Positions 1-11,910 of a stretch of 64,000 bases of DNA are shown here, piece after piece. The stretch lies in assembly GCA_963565915.1 (NCBI GenBank), contig OY751490.1:1426001-1490000 (forward strand), given 5' to 3'. Origin of the DNA: Entoloma clypeatum (lineage: Eukaryota > Basidiomycota > Agaricomycetes > Agaricales > Entolomataceae). The translations under genes and the position numbers were made by a program. The notes below the pieces were generated by a model. The model made no database searches, had not been told where the DNA came from, and saw nothing but the letters and a program-made list of their open reading frames with translations. How positions within the stretch are numbered: position 1 is the stretch's first letter; every line of letters begins with the position of its first letter.

Positions 1-243
1 AATCCATCTCTCCAGGGGTATCTTACCTTTGTCAAGTTGCACCTTCATGCATCTAATAACGTGGATCAGTCTCGCTCCTTGTCTTTTATGCTGCTCTATT
101 TCGGCTCGAGCTTCATAATAATACATGAATGTGTTTATCAGGGAGGCGGTATTGAATTTTCCATACCGTGATCTCGTTGTTTGGTCATGCCCTGAAGGGA
201 CTGTGCATGAATCGCGTTTTCTTCTTCCAGTTTGGTGCAGGCT

Positions 244-680
244 TCATTCGCGACATCGGGTATTGGTACTTAAAGAGTCGGAGATACGCCTCTTACCTTC
301 GTCGCGTTCCAATTCCAGCCTTTGTATCTCCTGTGAATGCTGAGCTTCAAGATGCTGATATCGCTGCTGGAGCTCTCTCAAGATTTGGAGATCTTCTGCT
401 TCTTTCTTCTTTTGAGATTGCACTATACAGTTATTTGATGAGACAGGTGTGCTCCACAATCACGATGATCTGCCCACAACATTGTTTCGCCGATTTTGCC
501 CTGTCCCCCATAGCGTGCAGCTGGGTCTTTGTCGTCTCAATGGCCGAGGGTTCTATTGAGAGGTTTAACATCAAGAGTAACTGCTGAAGCCGCTAGCCTT
601 ACGACGTCCGACCTCTTCTTCTGCTATGCGGAAAGCTTCTTGCGTTTCCGAAAACTCGCGAGACACTAGCAGCGAAATTA
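244..680 (-). CDS. Possible coiled-coil protein fragment, incomplete
   Basis: Two short open stretches on the minus strand look coding. About 600-680 encodes a Glu/Arg-rich helix (AEEEVGRR), followed by a GTAAGG that could be a donor. About 244-440 encodes a charged heptad-like segment (LQQRYQHLEAQHSQEIQRLE) that ends in a stop. Both are compatible with a coiled coil. I could not join them with certainty or find a start, and the gene could continue past the left edge. No family is recognised. It may be the remnant of a larger gene or pure chance. Confidence 0.28.
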
Positions 681-811
681 GTAATCAAGGCCCGAAGATA
701 CAAAGAAACTTCACATTTTTCGGCACGCCCTTTCTCAGTCTGACTGTCCCGTACGATGTTTGAGATTGATAGAAGAAATCTTTGGACTATAGAAAATGAA
801 GTGTTTCGGTG

Positions 812-3796
812 TCAGATTCTGGAATTTCTGGTCATACCATGAGAAGTTTTCTGGACCATCTCTTCTAATTCCTCTGGGAGGTCCATATCCACTCTTGGCT
901 CTGCTTGAGACTGAGATGCAAACGCCATGCCGCTATCGCATTGTGCAGATGATCTTGAAGAGGCCAGAGTTTGTGATACTCTTGGGATGGTGGGTGCGAT
1001 CTCCAGCGGTATTTGCTTTTCTGGCTCGTCTTCTTTACAGCGGACTTCATGTTCCACAGATATACGTGGAAGTGCCCCTTGATCTATGCCACTCTCGTCC
1101 AGATCTTCTTGTACTTCCTCCGTATCACTTCCTCCTCGGTGAGTTCCCTTTAGCAAGCCGCCGTAATCACCTCCGCCATATTCAGCGTTCTCTCTTTCTT
1201 CATTGCCAAGACACACACCGTTTGGGTTTTCATTGTGGTCCGCATTCTGTTGTACTTCCTCCCGATCGCGAGTCCCGCTAGAATTCCCTCCAGAAAACCC
1301 AGCATTTTCTCCCACTTTGTCGGTATGATCCCCAACGGCTGAGTCATCATTTCTGTTTGCACTTTCTTGTTGCACTTCCTCCATCTCACTTGCTTCTTGA
1401 TCTCCATCCAACAAACGTTGAGTTCTATCCGAACCACCAACCTCATGGAAAGATCCAGCATTCTGGCATCCTCTTTTGTCATGACTCGTACCGGTGGGGT
1501 TTTCTCCCTCTGGACTATTCGTTCTTCGTCTGAGTACAGGGTGTTGGGAGCTCTCGGCGACCCTTTCGTCTATGGAACGGTCGAGCTCGGGACATGCACC
1601 GCTGGTCCTTTCAGTTGTTACTCGATGCGAGGCGGGGCTTCCAATTCTCCCCGATTGTCCTTTGTATTCCGGCTCTCCACCTTGTTCGCCACGCGCATCA
1701 CCCGGATTGGACACCGGTCCGTCGTGTTCGTCGTGAACTTCGTGACGACCGTCTATCGTGCTTGAACTTGGATTCGTGGCCCCCGAGGCATTCCCTTGGT
1801 CGTTCGTTTCTTTAATAGCGGGACCTGGTGTAACACCACGGTTGCAAGTTTTAGCAGCGCCGCTTTTGGTGGTTTCGTCGCCGCTGTTATCATCCTCCTC
1901 TTGTCGTTTCTTGACAGCGCCAGACCGATGGGAATCATGGGAATCGTGCGCTGCGGCGACCATGGAGTGATCACCTCCAGACCCCAGCGGTGAACGAGTG
2001 GCATCTTTGGCTGGAGGATAAGGGTATGTATAGTTGCAATTGATGAAAGTTGATAACTTTCGACCGGTCAGAATCCTTGTATGACTGTGACATACTTGGG
2101 AACGTACTGCCTTTGGAGAGGGCATGTTGGGAGACTTGGTGCAGTGAGAGGCATTGCCGGCATGTTCGTTGTTACTGCCCTGGCCATCTTCGCATGGCGA
2201 TTGAGAACTGGCAATTGGCGACGCTTTCGGGCCAGGGGATGAGACAGGTCGAATCACTTGCTCTGGGAGAGAGACAGCCTGTTGAGGATTTGCTTCAGCA
2301 GCTTTCAGAGTTTGGGGACCGGCGGATGTCACAGTGGTAGACGGCAAACGAGGTATCTCACGTGGGGCTGGCTTGACGACGACATTCTCCTGCGGCTTCG
2401 CGAACCTTTTAAACTTCAAATAGGGAGGTAACCTCGTTTTAGGCCAAGGGGATTCCATGGAACCCTCGTCGCCACCGCTAAAACCAGCCTCAGGAGGATC
2501 ATGAGAGCCTTTGCGCTTGCGCTTCTGATTCTCCCGAGAGGGGGGAAGGGTGTGTGGGCGTGAGTGTACTGGCAAGACAGGCGCAGGGTGGGTGGAAGAC
2601 GCGGCTGCGGGGCCAGCATTCCTCCGGCGCTGTGTTTCCCTTGTTGGGTGCCCGTTGTTGTCAGGATGTCTTTTGTCGTTGTTGCCACCTCCGAGTTCAG
2701 GCGAGGGAGGCGGAGAGAACAAGGCAGGGCGTAGAGTAACTTCGGGGGAGAAGGACTCCAACCTTGGCTTTTTCACGGTAGGTTTGCGACTGCAGGTCGA
2801 CTTCTTGTGGTCAGAGTCAGAGGAGGAAGTTGACGCAGGCGAGTGGGAACGGCGTTTGCGTGAAATCTTCCTGCCAACGGGTTTGGGGAGATGGCTCAAG
2901 TCTGCGGTCGCAACCTGCCAACCATTGGAGTGTTCTTCTCGTTTCTCGTCGTGCTTTGATGACCTGTCTCCGGCAGAAGGCCGCTGCTTTCCTCTCAGAT
3001 TCCTTCTTTCCCTCTGTATCGAAGCACCTTCTGCATATTTTTCCTTGTCCTGTCTGCGTTCTTCCTTTCGCAGGTCCGTAATGACCGGTGCCCATCCTGG
3101 ATGTTGGTTAATCCATTCGTCGTAAAGACCTTTGCGTCGGGCCTCCTCCGCGTTGCGTCTCTCGATATTGCCCTCATCCATGACTGGCTGTTCCGCATGA
3201 TCGTATTTCATGGCCTTCGAAATCATTCTATTGTAATCAACGGCGTCCGTATGTCGACAGTGATCCTCGGTGCGGATTGTATTTGGAGTAAACCACATGA
3301 AGCCGCTGGATTCCGTGCCCCACAGATAGCGCCCTTTGAGGAGCGGATGGACAGGTATTTGAAATTTGACGACATTGGGATTCGGTGACCAATTGACGCA
3401 CTTCCAACCCTTTACTCCGTGGCATACGTATAGGAGGCGACGTGGAACCGGTGCAAGGTCAATGTAGACGTCGCCAGGGTATCCAACATCCTCAGGAGGA
3501 GGACCGTAGCCGCGGAATTCGAAAAATAGTACATATGACGGTTCAAGGGGATGAGGGCGATAGGGCCATGTGTCGTCTTTTCGGTGCATGCGGCGGCGGC
3601 GGTTGTGAAACTTCTTCAGCGTTTTGGCAATTCCTGGATAGGTTCGCGACTGGGGTGGCTCGTCAATCCATGGATTGGGTAGATGAGCAGGTATTGGTTC
3701 TGAGAATAATCCGTCATCGTCTTCATCGCTCAGAGAATCGTTGCCTAAATCTCCTTGGACAGAGGCGTTTGCGACTACTCCGATAGTCTCTGCCAT
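812..3796 (-). CDS. Hypothetical 994-aa protein: folded N-terminal domain plus long disordered repeat-bearing tail
   Basis: A single uninterrupted frame starts at an ATG in good context (ACCATGG). Residues about 55-190 are rich in Trp, Tyr, Pro and Gly (WPYRPHPLEPSYVLFFEF, GWKCVNWSPNPNVVKFQIP) and look like a compact domain. It is followed by a short charged helix (RRKGLYDEWINQHPGW). The remaining 750 residues are low-complexity, with Ser/Arg/Lys patches (SRKRRSHSPAS) that could act as nuclear signals, then an acidic Gln/Glu/Gly tail with imperfect repeats. There are no membrane segments and no known catalytic motif. I do not recognise the family. Nuclear location is only inferred from the basic patches. 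Confidence 0.7.
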   Translation of the reverse strand: MAETIGVVANASVQGDLGNDSLSDEDDDGLFSEPIPAHLPNPWIDEPPQSRTYPGIAKTLKKFHNRRRRMHRKDDTWPYRPHPLEPSYVLFFEFRGYGPPPEDVGYPGDVYIDLAPVPRRLLYVCHGVKGWKCVNWSPNPNVVKFQIPVHPLLKGRYLWGTESSGFMWFTPNTIRTEDHCRHTDAVDYNRMISKAMKYDHAEQPVMDEGNIERRNAEEARRKGLYDEWINQHPGWAPVITDLRKEERRQDKEKYAEGASIQRERRNLRGKQRPSAGDRSSKHDEKREEHSNGWQVATADLSHLPKPVGRKISRKRRSHSPASTSSSDSDHKKSTCSRKPTVKKPRLESFSPEVTLRPALFSPPPSPELGGGNNDKRHPDNNGHPTRETQRRRNAGPAAASSTHPAPVLPVHSRPHTLPPSRENQKRKRKGSHDPPEAGFSGGDEGSMESPWPKTRLPPYLKFKRFAKPQENVVVKPAPREIPRLPSTTVTSAGPQTLKAAEANPQQAVSLPEQVIRPVSSPGPKASPIASSQSPCEDGQGSNNEHAGNASHCTKSPNMPSPKAVRSQVCHSHTRILTGRKLSTFINCNYTYPYPPAKDATRSPLGSGGDHSMVAAAHDSHDSHRSGAVKKRQEEDDNSGDETTKSGAAKTCNRGVTPGPAIKETNDQGNASGATNPSSSTIDGRHEVHDEHDGPVSNPGDARGEQGGEPEYKGQSGRIGSPASHRVTTERTSGACPELDRSIDERVAESSQHPVLRRRTNSPEGENPTGTSHDKRGCQNAGSFHEVGGSDRTQRLLDGDQEASEMEEVQQESANRNDDSAVGDHTDKVGENAGFSGGNSSGTRDREEVQQNADHNENPNGVCLGNEERENAEYGGGDYGGLLKGTHRGGSDTEEVQEDLDESGIDQGALPRISVEHEVRCKEDEPEKQIPLEIAPTIPRVSQTLASSRSSAQCDSGMAFASQSQAEPRVDMDLPEELEEMVQKTSHGMTRNSRI
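1095..1470 (-). repeat. Imperfect coding repeats in the tail of the 994-aa protein
   Basis: Units of roughly 40-45 codons each begin with an EEVQ-type motif (MEEVQQ, REEVQQ, TEEVQE) at about 1382, 1262 and 1125. Each contains an Asn-Ala/Glu-Asn segment and a Gly-rich patch (NAGFSGG, NAEYGGG). Copies are diverged, so the duplication is not recent. Confidence 0.6.
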
Positions 3797-5073
3797 GGTT
3801 ATAAGTGAAACGGTTGAGATTAAAGTGTGTTTGTATATGTAACATTACAAAGACCTCGCTGTGTCTTTAAATAGTAGCTCAGTGGCTATGGCGGCAGTCT
3901 TCCCGCGGAAGACTCTAAAAAGACATTATCAAGAGTCACAAATGACCTCATATGAAGAGAAAATGTACCTTGATCTGGCCAAGGCTTTGAGGTCCTTTCA
4001 TACAGACTGACATTTCGTATCATGTTCCCCACTGAAGCTGGGTTTTTGTATAGGCTGAAAAAATCAAAGGTCACCATTCTCCAATTACTTTCCGACGTCT
4101 ATATTCGAGACGATCGCAGTTATCGAGTGCTGAACGTGGATCAGCACAATCCATTTTACTGAGAGTATCGCTTCGAGTTCGTTGGCTCTTTTCCCGATTT
4201 CCAAGGGTCTGGACAGATTATACATATTTAGCCGGAGGTCGCTATGACATGGATTCAAATATAACCTTCACCTCTTTGCGTGACCGTTGTGTGGAGAGCT
4301 CTTGCGAGGATTATCCACCTGGCCTCTGCTAGATATATTTAAATGTAAGTGTTTTGTAAGGCGATCGGTCACCAAGATCTTTGCATTTCTTCGTCCGTCT
4401 CTGGTTTTCTTTCTGCCTCCTTAAATTCGCGTATTTGGGTGTGGCCTGGCCGTGTCGTGAGGCCGATTGAAAATTGCTTGAAATAAAACCTACGTTGTTT
4501 TACACGCTCTCTAAAAACATCCTTTAATTTGTGCATTCTTCAATGTAGTGAGCAGCTGTGATGAACTGATGAAGTCAGAAAAGGGGTAGAATCATCTCTT
4601 TACAAGTCGGCGAAGTCCGAGCATTGGCGAGAGTGTGGGGTTGGGCTGTACTCTAGATCAAGATGATGTTAGCATATTGCTGTGGCCATCGCCCGTGTGT
4701 CCTCAAGGCCTCAATCGTTACCCTTGCGACCTAGAATTCGCTCCAGACGTTGTGAAACGAGGATGAATGAGTGGAGATTTTCAAATGCTGTTTTACAAGG
4801 TATGGAGAATTGAACGGAAAGAGAATGGCTTGTCCGCAACCAATGCTCGCCAGAACATAGTGGTCGTGTTGAAAAAAAGGTTCCGTTTAGTTATTTGTCG
4901 TTGTTATCCTGCAGCCTCCGGTTCATCGGACTTGGCCAGGTTCACCCCCACCACAACAAGTTGAACTTGGCAGGAATCAGCCACCGATGGACGCCTCGTA
5001 ATACGAGGTCCAGGTCGTCGGCATCCTTCAAATTTCCTGGCCATAGACCAAGACCTGAGATCCAGACTACAAT
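3797..5073. other. Intergenic region, nothing recognised
   Basis: About 1.28 kb between two divergent genes. The short open frames here have no coding character and no start context. The proximal 100 bp on the left must hold the promoter of the 994-aa gene. No clear TATA, repeat or RNA gene was seen. Confidence 0.5.
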
Positions 5074-6853
5074 ATGCCCTCCCACGAATTGTATCGAGGT
5101 GGTACTAAAGCGCGGGAGTCATCGAAGTGGGCTTCTGGTTCGATGAGTTCTTCCCCTACGACCGGCATCTGGAATAAACCCAGAGTATTTCAGGTATATA
5201 TATTTACTTCCATGACCCACTGCGCCACTAAAAGGTTGTGCAGGAACGCACCAACTCACCAGACGTCGCGATTCCTACTGAGAATAGCCCACATCGCCTG
5301 GGGTAAGTGGTTCCACCTTAACACCTCATCGACATAACTGCGGCTGAAATTTCATATATAGTGCACCTGAAATAACTATCACGCTTGTTGATCCTCCTTC
5401 GGTCATCCCTATTCGCGCCATGTCAACACCTCTTGTACCAATTTCAAACGTGCGCCGGCTTCAACGCTACTCACTCGCGGAACAGGACCTTGCCTTCAAA
5501 TTGCAGCAATCCAACGTGGAGCCATCTCCTCGAGAGCTTCAGATACGCGCCTTGGAGAAAGCCACCGGCATGCTGAGTGCGCATGCCCAAGACTCTCGTG
5601 AACGTGCAGACAGGCTGCGTAGCATGCTGGTTGATCGTAGCATGGACACCAAAGCATACGTACAGCTGAAACAGGAACGCTGGATGGAGGAGAGACGGCA
5701 AATAGCGGTCGACCTTCATACGAAGGCCGTCCTGAACCACCTGGAGAATCTTCTTGACCACCCAGAGCAACATTCACGTGTTCTTGCCACTACAGGCTCG
5801 TCTGAAACAACGAAAGAACACAGACGGAAACTCAACCTTACCAAGTTTCTTCAGTCGTCAGCTGCTCATCCACCCGTCCGTGTCAGCAAAGTCCCCCTTG
5901 TATTTCCAGAGCGGACATTGAGGAGGAGAACTCTTACCAGAGTATCTTCGATGCATCTGCGCGCCATACTCCCAGCCAGGGCGTCCTTTGGTCCCATCAA
6001 ACAATTTCGATCCAATTCACTAGATGGAAGGAAACGCGAATCACAATCCATCACAGATTCGAAGGCCACAGGGGCCTTTCCTGAAGTACCTTGTCCTTCT
6101 CCCAGCATCGTGGCAGAGGATCAGGATCCCAATACCGACGCATCTTCCCTTTCCGAACAATCGTCGGAATATGCTTCCGAATCCACACATTTCCATTCTC
6201 CATCAACACCTCCCACACATGTAGCTGTCTTTACGCCTGAAATTGCCAATCCTTCAGATCTTGTTGAACCTCGCTCTGACTTCGAAAAGGGCGGCGGGAC
6301 TGCCACTATCTATCGCCCTCGATCTCCTCAGTTCCTGGCTGCCGTCAACACCGAGGAAATCGAAATCCAGCTACCAGACTACGCGCTCGATCTCTTCTCA
6401 AGGTTTGACCTGAACTATGAAGTTCCACAACCATCACTTCCGCCATCCTCCGTTACGCCGTCAGCCCCTCGACCGTTATCACGGTTCATTCCCTTCCCCC
6501 CATCCAAGCCCACCACCGACCAACGCAAACAACCGAACCGTAACTCATTTCCCGTCATGCCTTCGCTTACTTCTCCTTTCTCTTCGCCCAAGAAGTCGGC
6601 CGGGACATCCTCGCGGCTCAGCACATCTTCATCTCATCGCAACCTGCGTGGCTTGTTCGTCATACCTGAGTTACGATCAGCCGAGAAATTTGGCGGGAGT
6701 GGGTTCTTTTCTCGGCCGCGTGGAGGCCATGAGGATGCTTCTGCGTCTGTCACCTCGTTGCCGAGATCGATGGACACTGGAGAGGAGAAGGATGGCTTGC
6801 CGGCCAAGGTGAGGAGGCGGTTCTCCGGCTTGCGGTTGGGACGTGCCCAATGA
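5074..6853 (+). CDS. Hypothetical 556-aa Ser/Pro-rich protein, three exons
   Basis: The long last exon is open from 5362, but its first ATG (5420) is not the true start. Two upstream exons join in frame: 5074-5193, intron 5194-5243 (50 nt, ends TGTGCAG), 5244-5302, intron 5303-5361 (GTAAGT...TATATAG), then 5362-6853. An in-frame TGA lies just upstream of ATG 5074. The product is 556 aa. It has an N-terminal helical region (about residues 85-170, many Arg/Gln/Glu), then a long disordered Ser/Pro stretch, and ends in a basic tail (RRRFSGLRLGRAQ). I do not recognise the family. The next plus-strand gene has a similar composition, but I see no clear homology between them. Confidence 0.66.
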
Positions 6854-7335
6854 TCGGATTCTTGGCATCCGCTACCTCGACTTGGCTTCGTTGCTTTTTT
6901 GGATTCCCGAATGGACCGGACGAGCCTTAGATATTTATTTAGGACGTTCTTGAGACTTGCCGTTTTCGAATTCGTCCATTCACTTGCAGCCGTTCCCTCT
7001 TGCACAAACATTGATCATTAGTAGCTCTTGTCAACGTTTAATAGTCGATGCAATCGCGACTCCTTTTAGATCGTCGGGGTCTGTACAGCCACCATGTCAA
7101 AAACTCCATTTGAAATTTGATCACGAATAGTGGCGTTCCGCCCTGCAGCAAGCCATTTCAACGTGCTGGCAGGACCTGATGCTCTCCTAAGCACCGTCAG
7201 CCTCTTTATTCCCTCCGTTCCCGCATACAAATACCCACTCATTTTGAGCAGGATCGTGTGCTCTCTTACGACTTTACGACTTCACGATTAGGTGGTAATC
7301 ATCGTACCACTTACGACTCCGACGACCTATCAGAC
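6854..7335. other. Intergenic region, nothing recognised
   Basis: 482 bp between two co-directional genes. It must contain the 3' end of the first and the promoter of the second. No repeat, RNA gene or clear core-promoter motif was seen. Confidence 0.5.
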
Positions 7336-9190
7336 ATGCATGCTACACGACGCAGACAAACCAACCTATCACCAGACCTTGCCACAACCCCACAACCAGA
7401 ACGCATCTATCGCAGAGAATGGAAGCTAAATAAACCAGTCAGTGCTACTATAGCAACACAACAAAAACGATAGTGACGATCTCCTTAGCACTTGCCCAAG
7501 TCGACTTCTCTTCCAGTCCTCCAACTAACCCCAATTAATCGACCTTTGTTCTTGTGCCGTCGATGCGGCTTCATTAATACTTTGATCCCTCTCTGCCTTT
7601 GGTGTCGTTGGACATCTGAGGAGGCGCATCAGTACTTCTACAGATCGATGCCCCGGATTCGGAGAGTCACCGCACCTCCAAGAGTCTATTGGAAACAGGT
7701 GAATTCCCCGGCGTATCAGGTCGCCTTCTTGGAGATAGAGGCTGAGCAATCATCCATGCTGAGATCTTCCGAAGCCCCAGCCCATAAGAGCTTCGCAAAG
7801 ACGCAAATTTCACCACATACACAGAGCCCCTGCTCCTACAGAGATAGTATTGGGTGCCGGCACGCCTCGTGGACACATCCCAAGGGTAGCACAGTTGCCG
7901 ACAAGGGACCCTTCCCTCACGACTCTCCTTTGACATTTCTTCCCGATTCACGGACAAGTGTCGTCGTGCGTAACGGTGACAAAGCAGCCCTTCCGGTATA
8001 AGCCTTTTATATCCGTGCTCGACCGACTACTAAAATCTCTCTTCCTCGCTCCCCAGAGCCCTTACACTCCGGCTTTTGACAAGCCGCGAGAAATGAAGGG
8101 TGCAAAGAAGCCACAGTTGTCTCCGTTGTCCTTGGATGAGCCGTCCGAGCACCGCTTGGTTTCGAAGGGCGTCGATCGTCCCCACCATGGGCTTCATGCT
8201 TTGAAGACGATCTCTACCAAGTCGCTCCATTCTCCGACTCTAATAATCGATCTGAAAGCCGCACACGACCCTTATTACGATCTCATCAAACCGACCGACT
8301 CCATTCCGAGCCCTGTTCGCGCTCAAACGCCAGTCTCGTCGAAGACGCTGCGACGGAAGAAAAGATTTTCGGCTCCCCGTCTTTCTACTGCAGCAGGGCC
8401 GCTGACGCCTGTCGTTTCTGTTCCAAATCCCACTTTCTCTCCCAGGTCTTCTATCTACAAGTCTCCACTACCGGCTACGAACGCTGATACTCAACACTCA
8501 GCGGCTCCACCTCTTAACGGCCCAGCGGACCTCCATACCCACGGACGCTCAGATTCGGAGCCCGTCAATAACATGATCCGTCTGGGCCACCCGCGTCGTC
8601 CCTATTACACCGCCATCCGACCCAACATGTCTCGACCCACATCCGCCATCGAGTTGTCTCAAACCCAGGCAGCGCAGGCGCAAAGCCAGGATCCTTCATC
8701 GACACGCCCCGTCTCCATGCCTCCCCCACCCCGCCCCGTTTCTCCCGGGATATATTCCGTGCTCTCATTCACCTCAGCGCCGACGGGCTCCTCTGCGTTC
8801 GAGGAGCGCGGTGGAGACCAGGAGGAGCGCGGGTCACGCACGTCATTTTCGGATTTCTTTTCCACTCCTTTGTCTACCCGGCGGGCTTTCCGTGGGCGCA
8901 CCAATACGGCGGTGAATCACCGACCTCTCGTCCTGGGAGGCTCGCTGCCTGGGCGCCATCATCATCGCCCCGGTTTCTCGTTGAGCGGAGAGACCGAGCT
9001 GCGGATGGCGCTGGCGCGGGTACAGGGCTCTGGCGCAGGTGCTGGGAGCGCTGATCTCGAAGAATTCGGAGCTGGCAATAGTAAGTTCAAGTTTCGAGAC
9101 ATGTCGAAACATGAAACAAAGGTGATGCGCAAGGTGAATGAGTGGAAGAGGGGGTTCAAGCGGCTTGTTATGGGGAAGATGTCGGGTTGA
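7336..9190 (+). CDS. Hypothetical 580-aa protein with a CxxC/CxxC zinc-ribbon-like motif
   Basis: Built from three exons: 7336-7437, 7489-7995 and 8057-9190. The second intron (7996-8056) is textbook, with GTATAAG, a CTACTAAAAT branch and CCCCAG. The first (7438-7488, GTCAGT...TTAG) is less certain, but it restores an ATG in an otherwise ATG-less frame. Residues 57-73 carry C57-x2-C60 and C70-x2-C73 (FLCRRCGF, PLCLWCRW), which could bind one zinc ion. This short Cys motif looks familiar from other agaricomycete hypothetical proteins. Everything after it is disordered and Ser/Pro/Arg-rich, except a basic amphipathic C-terminus (KVNEWKRGFKRLVMGK). Function is unknown. Frame continuity supports one gene and not two. 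Confidence 0.65.
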
Positions 9191-9399
9191 GTTGGGGACG
9201 CTTTCATTCTGACTCCATCGTCCAATCCGCTTTGCTATGCCTTCTGCTTGGTTACATATACAATGTGTTGTGCTGTACTGCAAACTTTGTGCCGAATATT
9301 TAACGAGGGTTGTTATTTATGTAGTATAGTCGTATTTAATGGTCACAGATTATACCGATCCAAAATTTTAAACAGGCGCGCGCAAGTCTTTCCGACTGA

Positions 9400-11910
9400 T
9401 CACAGCAAATCGTCTTTTTTGATATATGTCAATCGGTCGTCTTCGTAGTCATAGTATGTGGAAGGGGTGCCGTCTTCTTCGGGATAATATGACTCTCCAT
9501 GCTCATAATCCACGATTTTTACGCGACTTCCAATGGTATGAGTAGCAAGACACTGTTCAAAATGACATCGAAGGAACTCGTTGATTGAGGGGTCTGCGAC
9601 GATACGCGGATCCAAATGAGTTTTCAGAGTTTCCCTGAGATGCGGTGGGAGGAAGTGGCGTCCACGGAAGAAGACTATCCGATAATTATCCTGATGATTT
9701 TCCCTCGGTACTTCTGACATTTTTGGCCTGCATAACAAGCGAAGAGAATACGCACATCGACATCTATCCCCACTTCATTGTCCTGGAAGAATCGGCCCAG
9801 GTCTTTCCTGATTGTCAAACAGTTGCCTGGCACCATGCTTATCACTTCCCAGGCTACCGATCCGTGATATGTCTTTCTTTGAAGAAGATCGCGCTTGATA
9901 TAGTCGTCCTTGATGAGCTAGCAGTTCAATGTAAACCGATCGTCGCTTCATCAAGACGAGACATTGACGCACGAGAAAGGCCATGTAAGGCGGAATTATC
10001 CAGACGACGTCCATTTCGGCCCCAACAAGAGGATATCCTGTCAGGACACAACGAAAATCATCTCGAATGAGGACTGTGTCAAGAAGCCAGGAGTTGATGA
10101 TAGCCTAACCCAATGAACTTCAGCACTCAATGACGACCACTGAGGGTGAATCAACAGACCTGGCTGACAACATTAGGCTGTTGTTTGCTATATTCATGTT
10201 CCCAATGGCTGAAGGGAATATCGCACATGAATTGGTAGTAGATGGTTGGTATGGATCCATCTGCGGGGAGGATGTCCTAAAACAAGAACGAGCTTCACGG
10301 CGATTTTTTTTCTGAAATCTTACCTGGTCGGTATAAAGCATAATCCCCCGGCATAACCAGTAGCCGAGATTTGGAGTCAAGGCCTCGGGCTGCCGGGAAG
10401 CGTACGAATTCGAAATGTGACAAGCCGTCCCAGGAGAAGCATTGGACTTCGATGGGGAATATGACGAAATCCAGATCGGCAGCACTGTCGCCTGGTGGAT
10501 GCGAGCGTGATTCAGCTGCCAAGGCGGTATGAACCCAACGGTACAGCGTCTGCACAGTCATTGGGCAGTCTTCATCTACGCGCCAACCTTACCGTCGGTT
10601 TGGATCAGCAGGCGACCATAATAATGACAACTGGAAAAAAGCCTACTCATGCATGTAGCCCGGAGCGACCAGATACAGATATTCTTGCCACGAGACATCT
10701 CCTCAAGGGAGCATCCCGAGTCTGGATTTTCCACCACGAACATGGTCGATGATCTAGAACGTCGAACTATGGGGGAAGAGCTTCGGTGAAAAGCCTAATT
10801 CTTTATGTGATCATACCTCATTGAAGTTGAAAAAGAGTGGGTCGAGGATACAATTCGGAAGCAGACCGCCATAACCGAGTTCCTATCTTGTCGCTGACGA
10901 CACTTGACGACGATGGACTCTTGAATTCAAAATTTTAGTTAGACCTGATTCCAGATCCAGATCGCGTCTATGTACATAGTTGTTGAACGTTGAGATCTCT
11001 GGCGTGTCCTATTTCAGGGGCAGTCAATTACTTACATTTCTCAGGGCAGGTGTCTGGTGTGGCGCAATGTCGTCCATGGGAAACTCGCCGGTGTTAGCGT
11101 TCCAGAAGTACACAGCGCCCTGTTGTAGTTTTCGATCAATATGTTGTCAGTATGCTCCAGTGTCTCCACCAACACACCAACACCTCTCTAAAGAACCACA
11201 TGAGTCCATGATGAACTGCTGTGGATCCATGTTTGTACCTACTCATATCCCTCGTTTCCCTGGCCTCCCTGAGTTGTTGACCAATCGAAATCTGTGAAGG
11301 CCGTCATGCATTTAAGTGGACGCGACCCTACTTGCAAAGGCCGTGGGATTTGACACGGATCCAATGCGCCGCCTGTGTCCACACCAATTGCGACCTGAGG
11401 CCTGCGGTTTCGATGGCTTATATTTTACATTCCCATATGACTCACGATGTAATTATGGACATTCCTTGTGAGCCGTACAACCGCAAAGGATCTGCCCCAA
11501 GTTCTCAGGGTTTTTGGAAAGCCGTTGCGAACTCGAGCCGTTTTCAAGTTTTAGTTCATGGTCCCTCACTGCGCGCCGGAGGGCAGTTTGATCCCGCGCT
11601 GTCTTTGACGTTTTGAATGGATAGAAGTTCGCCGTTGGGAAAGAAACCCCTTCTGGTCCGGAGACAAACCACTCCCTTAGCCAAGTTCGAAAGTGCGTAA
11701 GGAAACGGCCTGGCGGGAGTCCTTGGGAACAGAGTTTTCGTCAGACCGCGTTGAGGGGTTGCGCGGAAGAGCGACCTGGTAATTCGTGCCAGATCCATAA
11801 CTACCACAACAGAAAGGAGTGTGAAGTTGTCGCCTTCGATACGAGGGTTCATAGGAAGTGCTGCATACATTTGCTGAATTGAACGGAAACCAGAGGTGGA
11901 CCATCAGCAA
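9400..11910 (-). CDS. Unresolved multi-exon locus, possibly HNH-like, possibly decayed
   Basis: Many short minus-strand segments look coding and are separated by plausible 45-60 nt introns. An example is the intron before DILPADGSIPTIYYQ near 10,270. One segment (about 9,945-10,085) contains LIRDDFRCVLTG followed by WIIPP. That resembles the start of fungal HNH_2 domains (RDgyrCavTG...hiiP), but the His is missing. Downstream, VAWEVISMVPGN and a C-terminal acidic Tyr-rich stretch are open. Upstream pieces (GVDTGGALDPCQ, WLREWFVSGPEGVSFP) also look coding, but frames conflict in places. I cannot assemble a complete protein. It may be one large gene, two genes, or a pseudogene next to the retrotransposon. 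Confidence 0.33.

Noticed and set aside
5420..5422. ATG at 5420 as the start of the Ser/Pro-rich gene
   Set aside because: The frame is open further upstream and two consensus introns connect it to an earlier ATG.
7492..7957. Two separate genes at 7492-8001 and 7958-9190
   Set aside because: Both open frames begin at non-ATG codons and a textbook intron joins them in frame.
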